Shown here: in pieces, positions 5,798 through 12,288 of the stretch | Layout: each line of letters opens with the position of its first letter | Numbering within the stretch: the stretch's first letter is position 1 | DNA from: DATECU01 sp035286745 | GTDB taxonomy: Bacteria > Acidobacteriota > Vicinamibacteria > Fen-336 | Length of the DNA: 12,770 nt | Reading direction: 5' to 3' | NCBI GenBank assembly: GCA_035286745.1 | Contig: DATECU010000301.1 | Location: forward strand, 1-12,770 | Notes under the pieces: generated by a model | Seen by the model: the letters and a program-made list of their open reading frames with translations, nothing else | Told to the model about the DNA's origin: nothing | Database searches by the model: none | Made by a program: the position numbers and the translations under genes

Positions 5798-7087
5798 CTA
5801 GGCGGCCCGCCAGACCCGGCCGCTCGGGAACTCGTACTCGTCCAGCGACTCCGGCTTCATGGTGATGCTGTAGCCCGCCGCGGTGGGGACCAGATAACGG
5901 GCATTCCGAACCTGGCAAGGGTCGACGAAGTGCTCGTGCAGGTGGTCCACGTACTCGCACACCCGTCCCTCGAGCGAACCCGACACCGCGACGTAGTCGA
6001 AGAGCGACAGGTGCTGCACGTACTCGCAAAGCCCCACCCCGCCGGCGTGCGGGCAAACCGCCACCCCGAACTTGGCCGCCATCAGCAGCACCGCCAGCAC
6101 CTCGTTCACGCCTCCCATGCGGCAGGAGTCCACCTGCAGGAAGCGGATGGCGTCGGCTTGCAGGAGCTGCTTGAAGATCACGCGGTTCTGGCAGGTCTCG
6201 CCGGTGGCCACCCCCAGCGGCCTGAGCGCCCGCGCGATGGCGGCGTGGCCCAGCACGTCGTCGGGGCTGGTGGGCTCCTCGATCCACCAGGGATCGAAGC
6301 GCTGGAGGGCCTGCATCTGACGAATCGCCTCCTCCACGTCCCAGCACTGGTTAGCGTCCATCATCAGCAGCCGCTCGGGGCCGATCTCCTCGCGCATCAC
6401 CCCAGCCCGCCGCAGGTTGTCTTCCAGGTTGGTCCCCACCTTCATCTTGAAGGCGGTCCAGCCGCGGGCCAGCGCCTCGCGGCAGAGCAGGCGGACCCTC
6501 GCGTCCGAATAGCCGAGCCAGCCGGTGGAGGTGGTGTAGGCGGGAAAGCCCTGGCTCCGCATCTCGGCCTCGCGAGCCGCCTTGCCCGGCTGCTTCTGGA
6601 CCAGCAGCTCAAGTGCCTGCTCCGGCTTCAGCACGTCGGTGATGTAGGTGAAGTCGATGGCGGCCACGATCTGCTCGGGCGTTAGATCCACGAGCAGCTT
6701 CCACAGCGGCTTCCCCTCCCGCTTGGCCCACAGGTCCCAGACCGCGTTGATCAGGGCCCCGGTAGCCATGTGCAGGATCCCCTTCTCGGGGCCCAGCCAG
6801 CGCAGTTGTCGGTCGAAGGCCAGGTCGTGGTAGAGGGACCGGAGATCCCCCAGGATGGAATCCAGCTCCCGACCCTTCAGGTGATGGGCCAGGGCGTGCA
6901 CCGCGGCCACCACGATCTCGTTGCCGCGCCCGTTGGTGAAGGTGAGGCCGTGCCCCTCCAGACCCGCGCTGGTCTCCAGGATGACGTAGGTGGCGGAGTA
7001 GTCGCCCAGGTTGAGCGCATCGGATCCGTCCTGGGCCAAAGAGGTGGGAAAGCGGATGTCGCGCACGCGAACGCTCGTGATCTTCAG
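5798..7087 (-). CDS. L-fuconate dehydratase-like enolase-superfamily enzyme
   Basis: This 429-aa acid-sugar dehydratase closely resembles Xanthomonas FucD and human ENOSF1. Family landmarks include RFPTSLAQDGSDALN, GLEGHGLTFTNGRGNE, LRWLGPEKGILHMATGALIN, AVWDLWAKREGKPLWKLLVD and PAYTTSTGWLGYSD. The active-site set is complete: Lys pair in FKMKVG (Lys214, Lys216), metal ligands Asp244 (MDANQ), Glu270 (WIEEP) and Glu297 (ATGETCQN), and His347 (CPHAGGVGL). FucD converts L-fuconate to 2-keto-3-deoxy-L-fuconate; the Xanthomonas enzyme is also reported to accept other acids, D-altronate among them. In this uronate locus altronate is a plausible substrate. Start: the first in-frame GTG (7066) has no good ribosome binding site and would remove the first beta strand, whereas a CTG at 7087, four bases after AGGAGG, gives MKITSVRVRDIRFPTS, matching the family. 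The preceding SDR stop is 16 bases upstream. Confidence 0.88.
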   Translation of the reverse strand: MKITSVRVRDIRFPTSLAQDGSDALNLGDYSATYVILETSAGLEGHGLTFTNGRGNEIVVAAVHALAHHLKGRELDSILGDLRSLYHDLAFDRQLRWLGPEKGILHMATGALINAVWDLWAKREGKPLWKLLVDLTPEQIVAAIDFTYITDVLKPEQALELLVQKQPGKAAREAEMRSQGFPAYTTSTGWLGYSDARVRLLCREALARGWTAFKMKVGTNLEDNLRRAGVMREEIGPERLLMMDANQCWDVEEAIRQMQALQRFDPWWIEEPTSPDDVLGHAAIARALRPLGVATGETCQNRVIFKQLLQADAIRFLQVDSCRMGGVNEVLAVLLMAAKFGVAVCPHAGGVGLCEYVQHLSLFDYVAVSGSLEGRVCEYVDHLHEHFVDPCQVRNARYLVPTAAGYSITMKPESLDEYEFPSGRVWRAA

Positions 7088-7103
7088 GTTGCCTCCTCCC
7101 CGG

Positions 7104-7871
7104 TCATTGATTCACCCCGCTGGCCAGGAACCCGCCGTCGACCGTCAGCACCTCGCCGTTCACGAAGCTGGCCGCGTCCGACGCCAGGTAGACGCAGGCC
7201 CCCGCCAGCTCCTCCACCTGGCCGAAGCGGCGGAGCGGCGTGCGCAGCAGAAACTCGCGCCCGCGCTCGCCCTCCAGGATCTTGGCGTTCAGGTCGGTGC
7301 GGAAGACGCCGGGGGCGATGGCGTTGACGTTCACCCCCCGAGGACCCCACTCCACGGCCAGGGCCCGGGTGAGGCCGGCGACGCCGGCCTTGCTGGCCGT
7401 GTAGGCGGCCACCTCGTGCAGGCCCACAAAGGAGGCCAGCGAGGCGATGTTGACGATGCGGCCGGAACCGCGTTCCAGCATGGGCCGAGCGAAGACCTGG
7501 CAGGCGCGGAAGGTCCCGGTGAGGTTGGTGTCGAGGATGGCCTGCCACTCCTGGTCGGGCACCTCCAGACTCGGCGTACGACGGGTTATGCCTGCGCAGT
7601 TGACGAGGACGTCGACCCGGCCCAGGGCGGAGAGCACGGCATCCCGCGCCCGCTCCAGCGCCTGACGCTCGGTCACGTCGCAGGTCACCCGCGCACTGCG
7701 CCGGCCCAGGCCCTCCACCAGGGTCGCGGCCGCCGCCACCTGCTCGGTGCGCCGGGAGACCGGCACCACGTCGGCCCCCGCCTCGGCGAGGCCCCGAACC
7801 AGCGCCAGCCCGATGCCGGAAGTCCCCCCGGTCACCACCGCCACCTTGCCTTCGAGTCCGAGCGCCTTCAC
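7104..7871 (-). CDS. SDR-family NAD(P)-dependent dehydrogenase, candidate hexuronate reductase
   Basis: A 255-aa classical short-chain dehydrogenase: TGGTSGIG nucleotide-binding loop (residues 14-21), NCAG (91-94), Asn116, Ser144 and Tyr157-x3-Lys161 are all present. The end, VDGGFLASGVNQ, follows the usual FabG/KduD-like C-terminus. Sequence alone gives a sugar-acid or polyol dehydrogenase (gluconate 5-dehydrogenase/KduD-like). A better KduD exists at 11445-12206, so this one probably does something else. Lying in a tight cluster between the regulator and a dehydratase, with uxaC nearby and no UxaB/UxuB in the window, it may reduce fructuronate to mannonate or tagaturonate to altronate; oxidation of a keto-deoxy-fuconate is an alternative. 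It starts with GTG overlapping the gntR stop (GTGA) without a clear ribosome binding site, so translation is probably coupled. Family sure, substrate unproven. Confidence 0.87.
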   Translation of the reverse strand: MKALGLEGKVAVVTGGTSGIGLALVRGLAEAGADVVPVSRRTEQVAAAATLVEGLGRRSARVTCDVTERQALERARDAVLSALGRVDVLVNCAGITRRTPSLEVPDQEWQAILDTNLTGTFRACQVFARPMLERGSGRIVNIASLASFVGLHEVAAYTASKAGVAGLTRALAVEWGPRGVNVNAIAPGVFRTDLNAKILEGERGREFLLRTPLRRFGQVEELAGACVYLASDAASFVNGEVLTVDGGFLASGVNQ

Positions 7872-8617
7872 GACGGCACACCGCGCTCTGCCGGTTTCTC
7901 GGCCTCTTCCTCGCTGGCCTGCGCCTGACGGGCCAGCGCCAGGTGCTCGCTCATCTCCCGCCGTGCCCGCTCCGGGTCTCGGGCCTTGATGGCCTGGTAG
8001 ATCCTCCGGTGCATGTCGGCCGACTGCTTGAGGTCGTGAGCGCGCTCCACCGTCATGCGCCGCCGCTCGTAGACCAGCTCGGCCAGGGTGTCGATCAGGG
8101 TCGCCAGCACCGGGTTCCCCGACCCCGCAGCCACCGCCCGGTGGAACTGGATGTCGTGGCGCAGGAACTCCTGGGGCTCGCCGATGGCGGCGAACATCCC
8201 CGTCACCTCTTCGGCCATCACCGCCAGTTGATCGGAGCTGGCCCGCTCCGCGGCCAGCCCCGCGGAGCCGACCTCCAGCACCCGGCGGGCCTCGAACATG
8301 TCGTCGCGGGTGAAGCCGTGGAGTGCGGCCAGGAAGCGCAGGGGACCCTGCTCCAGTCGGGGAGGCCCGGCCGACACGAAGGTCCCGGCGCCCTGCCGGG
8401 AGACCACCGCCCCCATGGCGGCCAGGGTGCGCAGACCCGAACGAAGGGAAGGCCGGCTGACCCCGATCTCCACGGCCAGGTCGCGTTCCGGCGGCAGCCG
8501 GTCGCCCTGCCGGAGCTGGCCGCTCTCGATCAGCCGGCGGACATGCTCGACCACCTTGCCGGCGGCCTGCTCCTGCCCTGGATCGCTAGAGGTCTGACCT
8601 TCAGCCTCATATTTCAT
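7868..8617 (-). CDS. GntR-family regulator, FadR subfamily with FCD domain
   Basis: The 249-aa protein has a winged helix-turn-helix at about residues 20-82 (GDRLPPERDLAVEIGVSRPS, then LRTLAAMGAVVSRQGAGTFV) and a C-terminal all-helical FCD ligand domain. Asp155, His159, His203 and His225 (RHDIQFHRAV, DMHRRIYQAI, SEHLALA) fit the metal-binding set of that domain. FCD regulators of sugar-acid genes such as UxuR, ExuR and LldR usually repress and release DNA when they bind a sugar acid. The gene heads the minus-strand cluster and overlaps the SDR start (GTGA). A TGGT-N3-ACCA site lies 48 bases upstream of the ATG and matching sites flank the pectate lyase, so autoregulation and control of the whole locus are likely. 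The effector, perhaps a hexuronate or KDG-pathway intermediate, cannot be read from sequence. Confidence 0.93.
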   Translation of the reverse strand: MKYEAEGQTSSDPGQEQAAGKVVEHVRRLIESGQLRQGDRLPPERDLAVEIGVSRPSLRSGLRTLAAMGAVVSRQGAGTFVSAGPPRLEQGPLRFLAALHGFTRDDMFEARRVLEVGSAGLAAERASSDQLAVMAEEVTGMFAAIGEPQEFLRHDIQFHRAVAAGSGNPVLATLIDTLAELVYERRRMTVERAHDLKQSADMHRRIYQAIKARDPERARREMSEHLALARQAQASEEEAEKPAERGVPS

Positions 8618-8652
8618 GATCTATTGCCAGTTTTCCATAGCTATCGTACCAT

Positions 8653-8658
8653 TGTCAA
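8653..8658 (-). promoter_or_regulatory. Putative -35 box upstream of gntR
   Basis: On the minus strand TTGACA stands six bases downstream of the operator-like site at 8665-8675, an arrangement similar to the promoter at 148-177. No convincing -10 box follows at 16-18 bases (GAAAAC or a close shift), so the promoter is only partly supported. A second, weaker half-site (TGGTACGATAG on the minus strand, 8641-8651) overlaps the spacer. Confidence 0.35.
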
Positions 8659-8664
8659 GAGGAT

Positions 8665-8675
8665 TGGTCTTACCA
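8665..8675. promoter_or_regulatory. Operator-like site 4, upstream of gntR
   Basis: TGGTCTTACCA is a TGGT-N3-ACCA inverted repeat fitting the FadR-subfamily consensus, and the exact reverse complement of the site at 396-406. It lies in the 78-base gap between manD and gntR, just upstream of a TTGACA box, so it is well placed for autoregulation of the gntR cluster. No comparable site is visible in the manD/isomerase spacer (9905-10068). Confidence 0.55.
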
Positions 8676-8695
8676 CCATGGCCCTGCTGACCCCA

Positions 8696-9904
8696 TCACC
8701 AACTGTGGACCGTCCCGTCAAGTCCACGGCACACGGGAAGATAGGCCGGCTGGTAGGGCCAGCGGGCTGCTGCTTCCTCATTGATGTCCACACCCAGGCC
8801 GGCCGCCTCGCCCGGGAACAGCATCCCGTCCTCGAACCGGTACTGGTGGGGGAACACCTGGTCGGTCTCGGCGCTGTGGCGCATGTACTCCTGGATTCCG
8901 AAGTTGTGGATGGCCAAGCCGAAATGCACGGCCGCGGCCAGCGTCACCGGCGAGAGGTCGGTGGCGCCATGGCAGCCGGTGCGCACGTGGTGAAGCTCGG
9001 CCAGGTGAGCGATCTTCCGGAGATGGCTGAGCCCTCCGGCGTGAACCACCGTCGAACGGATGTAGTCGACGAGCTGCTCCTCGATCAGCGTGTGGCAGTC
9101 GTGGATGGAGCTGAACACCTCGCCCACCGCCAGCGGTGTGGTGGTGTGGCGGCGGATGAGCCTGAAGCCCTCCTGCAACTCCGCCGGGACCGCGTCCTCC
9201 AGCCAGAACAGGTGGTGAGGCTCCAGCTCCTTGCCCAGGCGGGCAGCCTCGATAGGCGTGAGCCGATGGTGGGCGTCGTGCAGCAGGTGAAGCTCCGGCC
9301 CGAACTCGCGGCGCGCCTGGGCGAACAGGCTCGGCACCAAGGCGAGATATCGTTCACTGCTCCACACCGTCTCCGGCGGCCGGCCCCTCTCCGCGGGCTC
9401 GTAGAAGAGATCCCCACGGCCCACCCCGTAGGTGCCCTGGGTTCCGGGGATTGCGCACTGCAAGCGGACGGCCCGGTAGCCGAGCTTCCGGTACTCCGCC
9501 ACCGCCGCCATCACCTGGTCGGGCGTCTCGCCGCTGGCGTGGCCGTACACCGTCACCCCCTCCCGCGAGGCGCCGCCCAGCAATCGGTAGACGGGGACAC
9601 CCAACGATTTCCCCAGGAGGTCCCAGAGAGCCACGTCCACGGCGCCGATCGCGGTCATGGTGACCGGGCCGCGCCGCCAGTAGGCGCCCTTGTAGAGGTA
9701 CTGCCAGGTGTCTTCGATGCGGCGCGCATCGCGGCCCATGAGCAGCGGGACCAGATGGTCGCTCAGGTAGCTGGCCACCGCCAGCTCGCGGCCGTTCAGG
9801 GTGGCGTCACCCAGACCGTGGAGGCCGTCTTCGGTGGTGAGCTTCAGGGTGACGAAGTTCCGTCCCGGTCCGGTGACAATCACCCGGGCATCGACGATCT
9901 TCAT
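8696..9904 (-). CDS. manD: D-mannonate dehydratase, enolase superfamily (ManD/RspA family)
   Basis: ManD dehydrates D-mannonate to 2-keto-3-deoxy-D-gluconate. The ATG at 9904 follows an excellent ribosome binding site (AGGAGGAAGG) and gives 402 aa beginning MKIVDARVIVTGPGRNFVTL, the typical family start; an upstream extension to 10117 is non-coding. Numbering runs almost parallel to the characterised Novosphingobium enzyme: Asn37, His122, Arg147, Tyr159, metal ligands Asp210, Glu236 and Glu262, His212, His312 and the C-terminal Trp402 are present. This completeness favours true mannonate activity over the weakly active RspA-like members. It uses the same barrel fold as the FucD-like enzyme but belongs to a different branch, and it replaces the unrelated UxuA. 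It is 78 bases upstream of gntR on the same strand and divergent from the KduI/IolB-family gene. Confidence 0.94.
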   Translation of the reverse strand: MKIVDARVIVTGPGRNFVTLKLTTEDGLHGLGDATLNGRELAVASYLSDHLVPLLMGRDARRIEDTWQYLYKGAYWRRGPVTMTAIGAVDVALWDLLGKSLGVPVYRLLGGASREGVTVYGHASGETPDQVMAAVAEYRKLGYRAVRLQCAIPGTQGTYGVGRGDLFYEPAERGRPPETVWSSERYLALVPSLFAQARREFGPELHLLHDAHHRLTPIEAARLGKELEPHHLFWLEDAVPAELQEGFRLIRRHTTTPLAVGEVFSSIHDCHTLIEEQLVDYIRSTVVHAGGLSHLRKIAHLAELHHVRTGCHGATDLSPVTLAAAVHFGLAIHNFGIQEYMRHSAETDQVFPHQYRFEDGMLFPGEAAGLGVDINEEAAARWPYQPAYLPVCRGLDGTVHSW

Positions 9905-10068
9905 GGCCTTCCTCCTGGACCGGCAACCCGCGGCGCCCGAACCGGGCTGGGTCGCAGCCATCGGGCGAGACGCTCCCGCTCCCCGCGCGGACTCGGGGAT
10001 GCCGCGCGTAGACTCTATTCGCCGTTGCGCCGGCGCTGCAAGCTGGCGAGGGCACGAGGGATCAACCC

Positions 10069-10887
10069 ATGAACGCACTGACGCCGGAAACCTGCATCGT
10101 CCGCAACACCGCCTCACGCAAGGGCCGCTCCCTGGCGGTGGCGCCTGGCACCACCGCAGCCCGACACCTTCACTACGGCCGCATCATCCTGGCTGCGCTC
10201 GACACACCCATTCGCTTCCCAACCGGCGAGCGCGAGACCGGACTCATCGCTCTCAAGGGTCGGGCGACCGTGGTGGCCCAGGGCCGCAGCTTCACCCTCG
10301 GCCGCTACGACGCCCTCTACGTCCCCCGCGAGGCCGAGGTCGAGGTGAGCCCGAGCCCCCAGGGCTGCGATCTGGCCGAGGTTGCGGCCCCGGTCACCGG
10401 CCACTACCCGTTGCAGTTCGTCGCCTTCTCTCAGGTCCAGAAGGACTCCAGCCTCCACTTCAAGGCCGGGACCCCACCCACCGAACGCATGCTCAACATC
10501 CTCCTGGGCCGGAACGTGGAGGCGGGACGGATCATGGCCGGCGTGACCTTCAGCACCCCCGGCAACTGGACCTCCTGGCCGCCCCACGAACACGAGACCC
10601 TGGCCGAAGAGGCCTACCTCTACATCGACATGCCCGCTCCTTCCTTTGGCATCCAGCTGGTCTACACGACTGCCGCCACCGAGCTGGCGGTGGTAGTCCG
10701 CGAGGGCGATTGCGTGCTCATGCCGAAGGGCTACCATCCCAACGTCGCCGCCCCCGGCGGCTCCATCAACTTCCTCTGGATGATGGCCGCCACCCGGGAA
10801 GTGGAGGATCGGAAGTTCGGCGTGGTGAACGTCCATCCCGACTTCGCGGCCGGGGGTTCCGGCCTGGAGGCCGCCGCCAAGCGGTAG
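10069..10887 (+). CDS. KduI/IolB-family cupin isomerase (5-keto-4-deoxyuronate isomerase candidate)
   Basis: A 272-aa two-cupin protein. The second cupin carries the metal site of the KduI/IolB family: PPHEHE (His173, His175), Glu181 in AEEAYLYI and His223 in KGYHP, with PNVAAPGG and FLWMMAATRE as in IolB. Length and the GNWTSWPPHEHE motif are nearer to IolB (5-deoxy-glucuronate isomerase of inositol breakdown) than to classical KduI. No other inositol gene is present, and kduD lies downstream, so the likely role here is conversion of 5-keto-4-deoxyuronate to 3-deoxy-hexodiulosonate, the KduI step of pectin breakdown. Start: ATG at 10069 with GAGGG eight bases before. The 164-base spacer to divergent manD is GC-rich and shows no GntR-type operator. 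Family confident; the reaction is a context-based inference. Confidence 0.85.
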   Translation: MNALTPETCIVRNTASRKGRSLAVAPGTTAARHLHYGRIILAALDTPIRFPTGERETGLIALKGRATVVAQGRSFTLGRYDALYVPREAEVEVSPSPQGCDLAEVAAPVTGHYPLQFVAFSQVQKDSSLHFKAGTPPTERMLNILLGRNVEAGRIMAGVTFSTPGNWTSWPPHEHETLAEEAYLYIDMPAPSFGIQLVYTTAATELAVVVREGDCVLMPKGYHPNVAAPGGSINFLWMMAATREVEDRKFGVVNVHPDFAAGGSGLEAAAKR

Positions 10888-11004
10888 ACGATGCCACCGG
10901 TGGCCTGGCCCCTTGGGGGGGAATCCGCTCCCCCTCGACATCCCGTCGCGATTCCGCGACCATTCCCTCCAGCGGGCCGGATACGGCCGGCCAGGGAGGC
11001 ACGG
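10888..11004. other. Non-coding spacer between the isomerase and PAS genes
   Basis: This 117-base stretch can be read through as an N-terminal extension of the PAS gene, but the translation is Pro/Arg-rich without family character, and a clear ribosome binding site sits just before the ATG at 11005. It holds a perfect 12-base palindrome (GCCACCGGTGGC, 10893-10904) directly after the isomerase stop and a G-run/C-run pair (10914-10920 and 10931-10935). Neither has a following T-run, so a terminator is not supported; mRNA processing or a weak promoter is possible. Confidence 0.4.
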
Positions 11005-11448
11005 ATGCTCACGCGAGAACAGGCCTTGACGACGCTCACCGCCTACCAGGACCGCCTGGAGGAAGCCTGGAGCCAAGGCGCAGCCGCCTACCAGGACGCC
11101 TTCACCAACTCGCCTAGCGGTGTTGCCGCGCACGAGATCGACCGCGAGATGAAGATCACCCGCGTCAACCCCGCCGAGCTAGGACTGCTGGGTTACCGCG
11201 AGGACGAGATGCTGGGGCAGCCCGCCTGGCAGTTCATCGTCATGGAGAGCGTCTCCCAGAGGGCCATCGACAAGAAGCTCTCGGGGGCGGTGGAACTCAA
11301 GCCCTTCATGCGCGCGTTCAAGCGGGCCGACGGCTCGGCGGTCACCATGCTGGTGCTCGACCGCCTCATTCGCGACGCGCTGGGTCAGGTCGTCGGCATC
11401 CGCACCGTCTTGACCGAGCTCGATTCGAGCTCAGAGGCGCAATCATGA
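11005..11448 (+). CDS. Stand-alone PAS-domain protein
   Basis: The product (147 aa from the ATG at 11005, with GGGAGG upstream) has a short helical N-terminus (ALTTLTAYQDRLEEAWSQGA) and then a single PAS fold at about residues 30-135: AFTNSPSGVAAHEIDREMKI, VNPAELGLLGYREDEMLGQP, AWQFIV, KKLSGAVELKPFMRAFKRAD and GIRTVLTELD. There is no kinase, cyclase, DNA-binding or other output domain, and no signal peptide or membrane helix, so it should be a cytoplasmic ligand- or protein-binding module. Its stop overlaps the kduD start (ATGA), so the two are probably made together. A sensory or accessory role linked to KduD or to a kinase elsewhere can be imagined, but no function is known to me. Domain call confident. 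Confidence 0.85.
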   Translation: MLTREQALTTLTAYQDRLEEAWSQGAAAYQDAFTNSPSGVAAHEIDREMKITRVNPAELGLLGYREDEMLGQPAWQFIVMESVSQRAIDKKLSGAVELKPFMRAFKRADGSAVTMLVLDRLIRDALGQVVGIRTVLTELDSSSEAQS

Positions 11449-12206
11449 GCAGGGACATGTTCTCGCTCCAGGGACGCACCGCGCTGGTCACCGGCGCCTC
11501 CCGCGGCCTGGGCGCCGCCATCGCGGTCGGGCTGGCCGAGGCCGGCGCCCAGGTGGCGGTTCACGGCAACACCCACTCCCCGAACGACGTGGCCGAGCGC
11601 ATCCGCGGCCTTGGTCGTCAGGCGCTCGCGCTGCTCGGCGACATGGCCGACCCGGCGACGCCGGACCGCTTGGCGCAAGAGACGCTCTCCGGCCTGGGCG
11701 GGCTTCACATCCTGGTCAACAACGCCGGCACCATCCGGCGCGGACCAGCCGCCTCGACCAGCGACCAGGACTGGTCGGCGGTCCTGGAAGTCAACCTGAA
11801 CGGCGTGTTTCGCATGTGCCGCGCGGCGGGTGGGCTCATGCTGGCGAGCGGGAGCGGCAAGATCGTCAACATCGCCTCCCTGCTCTCGTTTCAGGGCGGC
11901 CTCACCGTCCCTGCCTACGCCGCGGCCAAGGGCGCGGTCGCACAGCTCACCAAGGCCCTCGCCAACGAGTGGGCGGGGCGGGGCGTCAACGTCAACGCCG
12001 TGGCCCCCGGCTACATGCGCACCGACAACACCGCGGCGCTGCAGGCGGATCCCACCCGAAACCGGCAGATCCTGGAGCGCATCCCGGCAGGTCGCTGGGG
12101 CGAGCCGCAGGACGTGGTGGGCGCCGTGGTGTTCCTGGCCTCGGCAGCCTCGGACTACGTGAACGGCCACGTCCTCGTCGTCGACGGCGGCTGGCTGGGG
12201 CGGTAG
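11445..12206 (+). CDS. kduD: 2-dehydro-3-deoxy-D-gluconate 5-dehydrogenase (KduD)
   Basis: KduD reduces 3-deoxy-D-glycero-2,5-hexodiulosonate to KDG with NAD(P)H in pectin breakdown. The 253-aa SDR has TGASRGLG (16-23), NNAG (92-95), Ser145 and Tyr158-x3-Lys162. Beyond these general SDR marks it shows the segments that separate KduD from other SDRs: KIVNIASLLSFQGGLTVPAY, NEWAGRGVNVNAVAPGYMRT, DNTAALQADPTRNRQILERI, PAGRWGEP and ASDYVNGHVLVVDGGWLGR, close to the E. coli protein. The ATG overlaps the PAS gene stop (ATGA) with AGAGG seven bases before it. Together with the KduI/IolB-family gene it would complete the route from unsaturated uronates to KDG. Confidence 0.93.
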   Translation: MSRDMFSLQGRTALVTGASRGLGAAIAVGLAEAGAQVAVHGNTHSPNDVAERIRGLGRQALALLGDMADPATPDRLAQETLSGLGGLHILVNNAGTIRRGPAASTSDQDWSAVLEVNLNGVFRMCRAAGGLMLASGSGKIVNIASLLSFQGGLTVPAYAAAKGAVAQLTKALANEWAGRGVNVNAVAPGYMRTDNTAALQADPTRNRQILERIPAGRWGEPQDVVGAVVFLASAASDYVNGHVLVVDGGWLGR

Positions 12207-12223
12207 GCGCAGGAGGTCTCCCC

Positions 12224-12283
12224 ATGTCATCTCTGAACGGACGGCTCGCCCTGGTCACCGGGGCCAGCGGCGGCAGCGGCGCA
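12224..12283 (+). pseudogene. Truncated N-terminus of a third SDR gene
   Basis: Seventeen bases after the kduD stop, an AGGAGG seven bases before an ATG opens a frame reading MSSLNGRLALVTGASGGSG, the standard beginning of a short-chain dehydrogenase up to its TGxxxGxG loop. The similarity then stops abruptly: the following codons (APRYPSAGASS and on to a stop at 12430) are the antisense of the histidine kinase gene that ends at 12289. Only about 20 of some 250 codons remain. This is either a deletion or rearrangement that removed the rest of the gene, or a false join in the assembly. The exact end is uncertain by about ten bases. Confidence 0.7.
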
Positions 12284-12288
12284 CCGCG

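Noticed and set aside
8624..8652. Rightward promoter TTGCCA-17-TACCAT in the gntR/manD gap
   Set aside because: It would only drive antisense RNA into manD; no gene on that strand follows, and the boxes match only moderately.
7943..10072. A 709-codon open frame on the plus strand opposite gntR and manD
   Set aside because: It is antisense to two strongly recognisable genes, its product has no domain character and is His/Gln/Arg/Gly/Pro-rich, and such long mirror frames are normal in GC-rich coding DNA.
9905..10117. Upstream extension of manD to 10117
   Set aside because: It has Arg/Ser/Pro-rich low-quality coding, overlaps the start of the divergent isomerase gene, and a strong ribosome binding site precedes the ATG at 9904, where family similarity begins.
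10893..10904. Perfect palindrome GCCACCGGTGGC after the isomerase stop as a terminator or operator
   Set aside because: It has no T-run and no loop, and no second copy was found in the window; it is noted only in the spacer entry.
9801..11117. A 438-codon plus-strand frame across the manD/isomerase spacer and the isomerase gene
   Set aside because: It is out of frame with the isomerase and its translation is Arg/Pro/His/Gly-rich with no motif.
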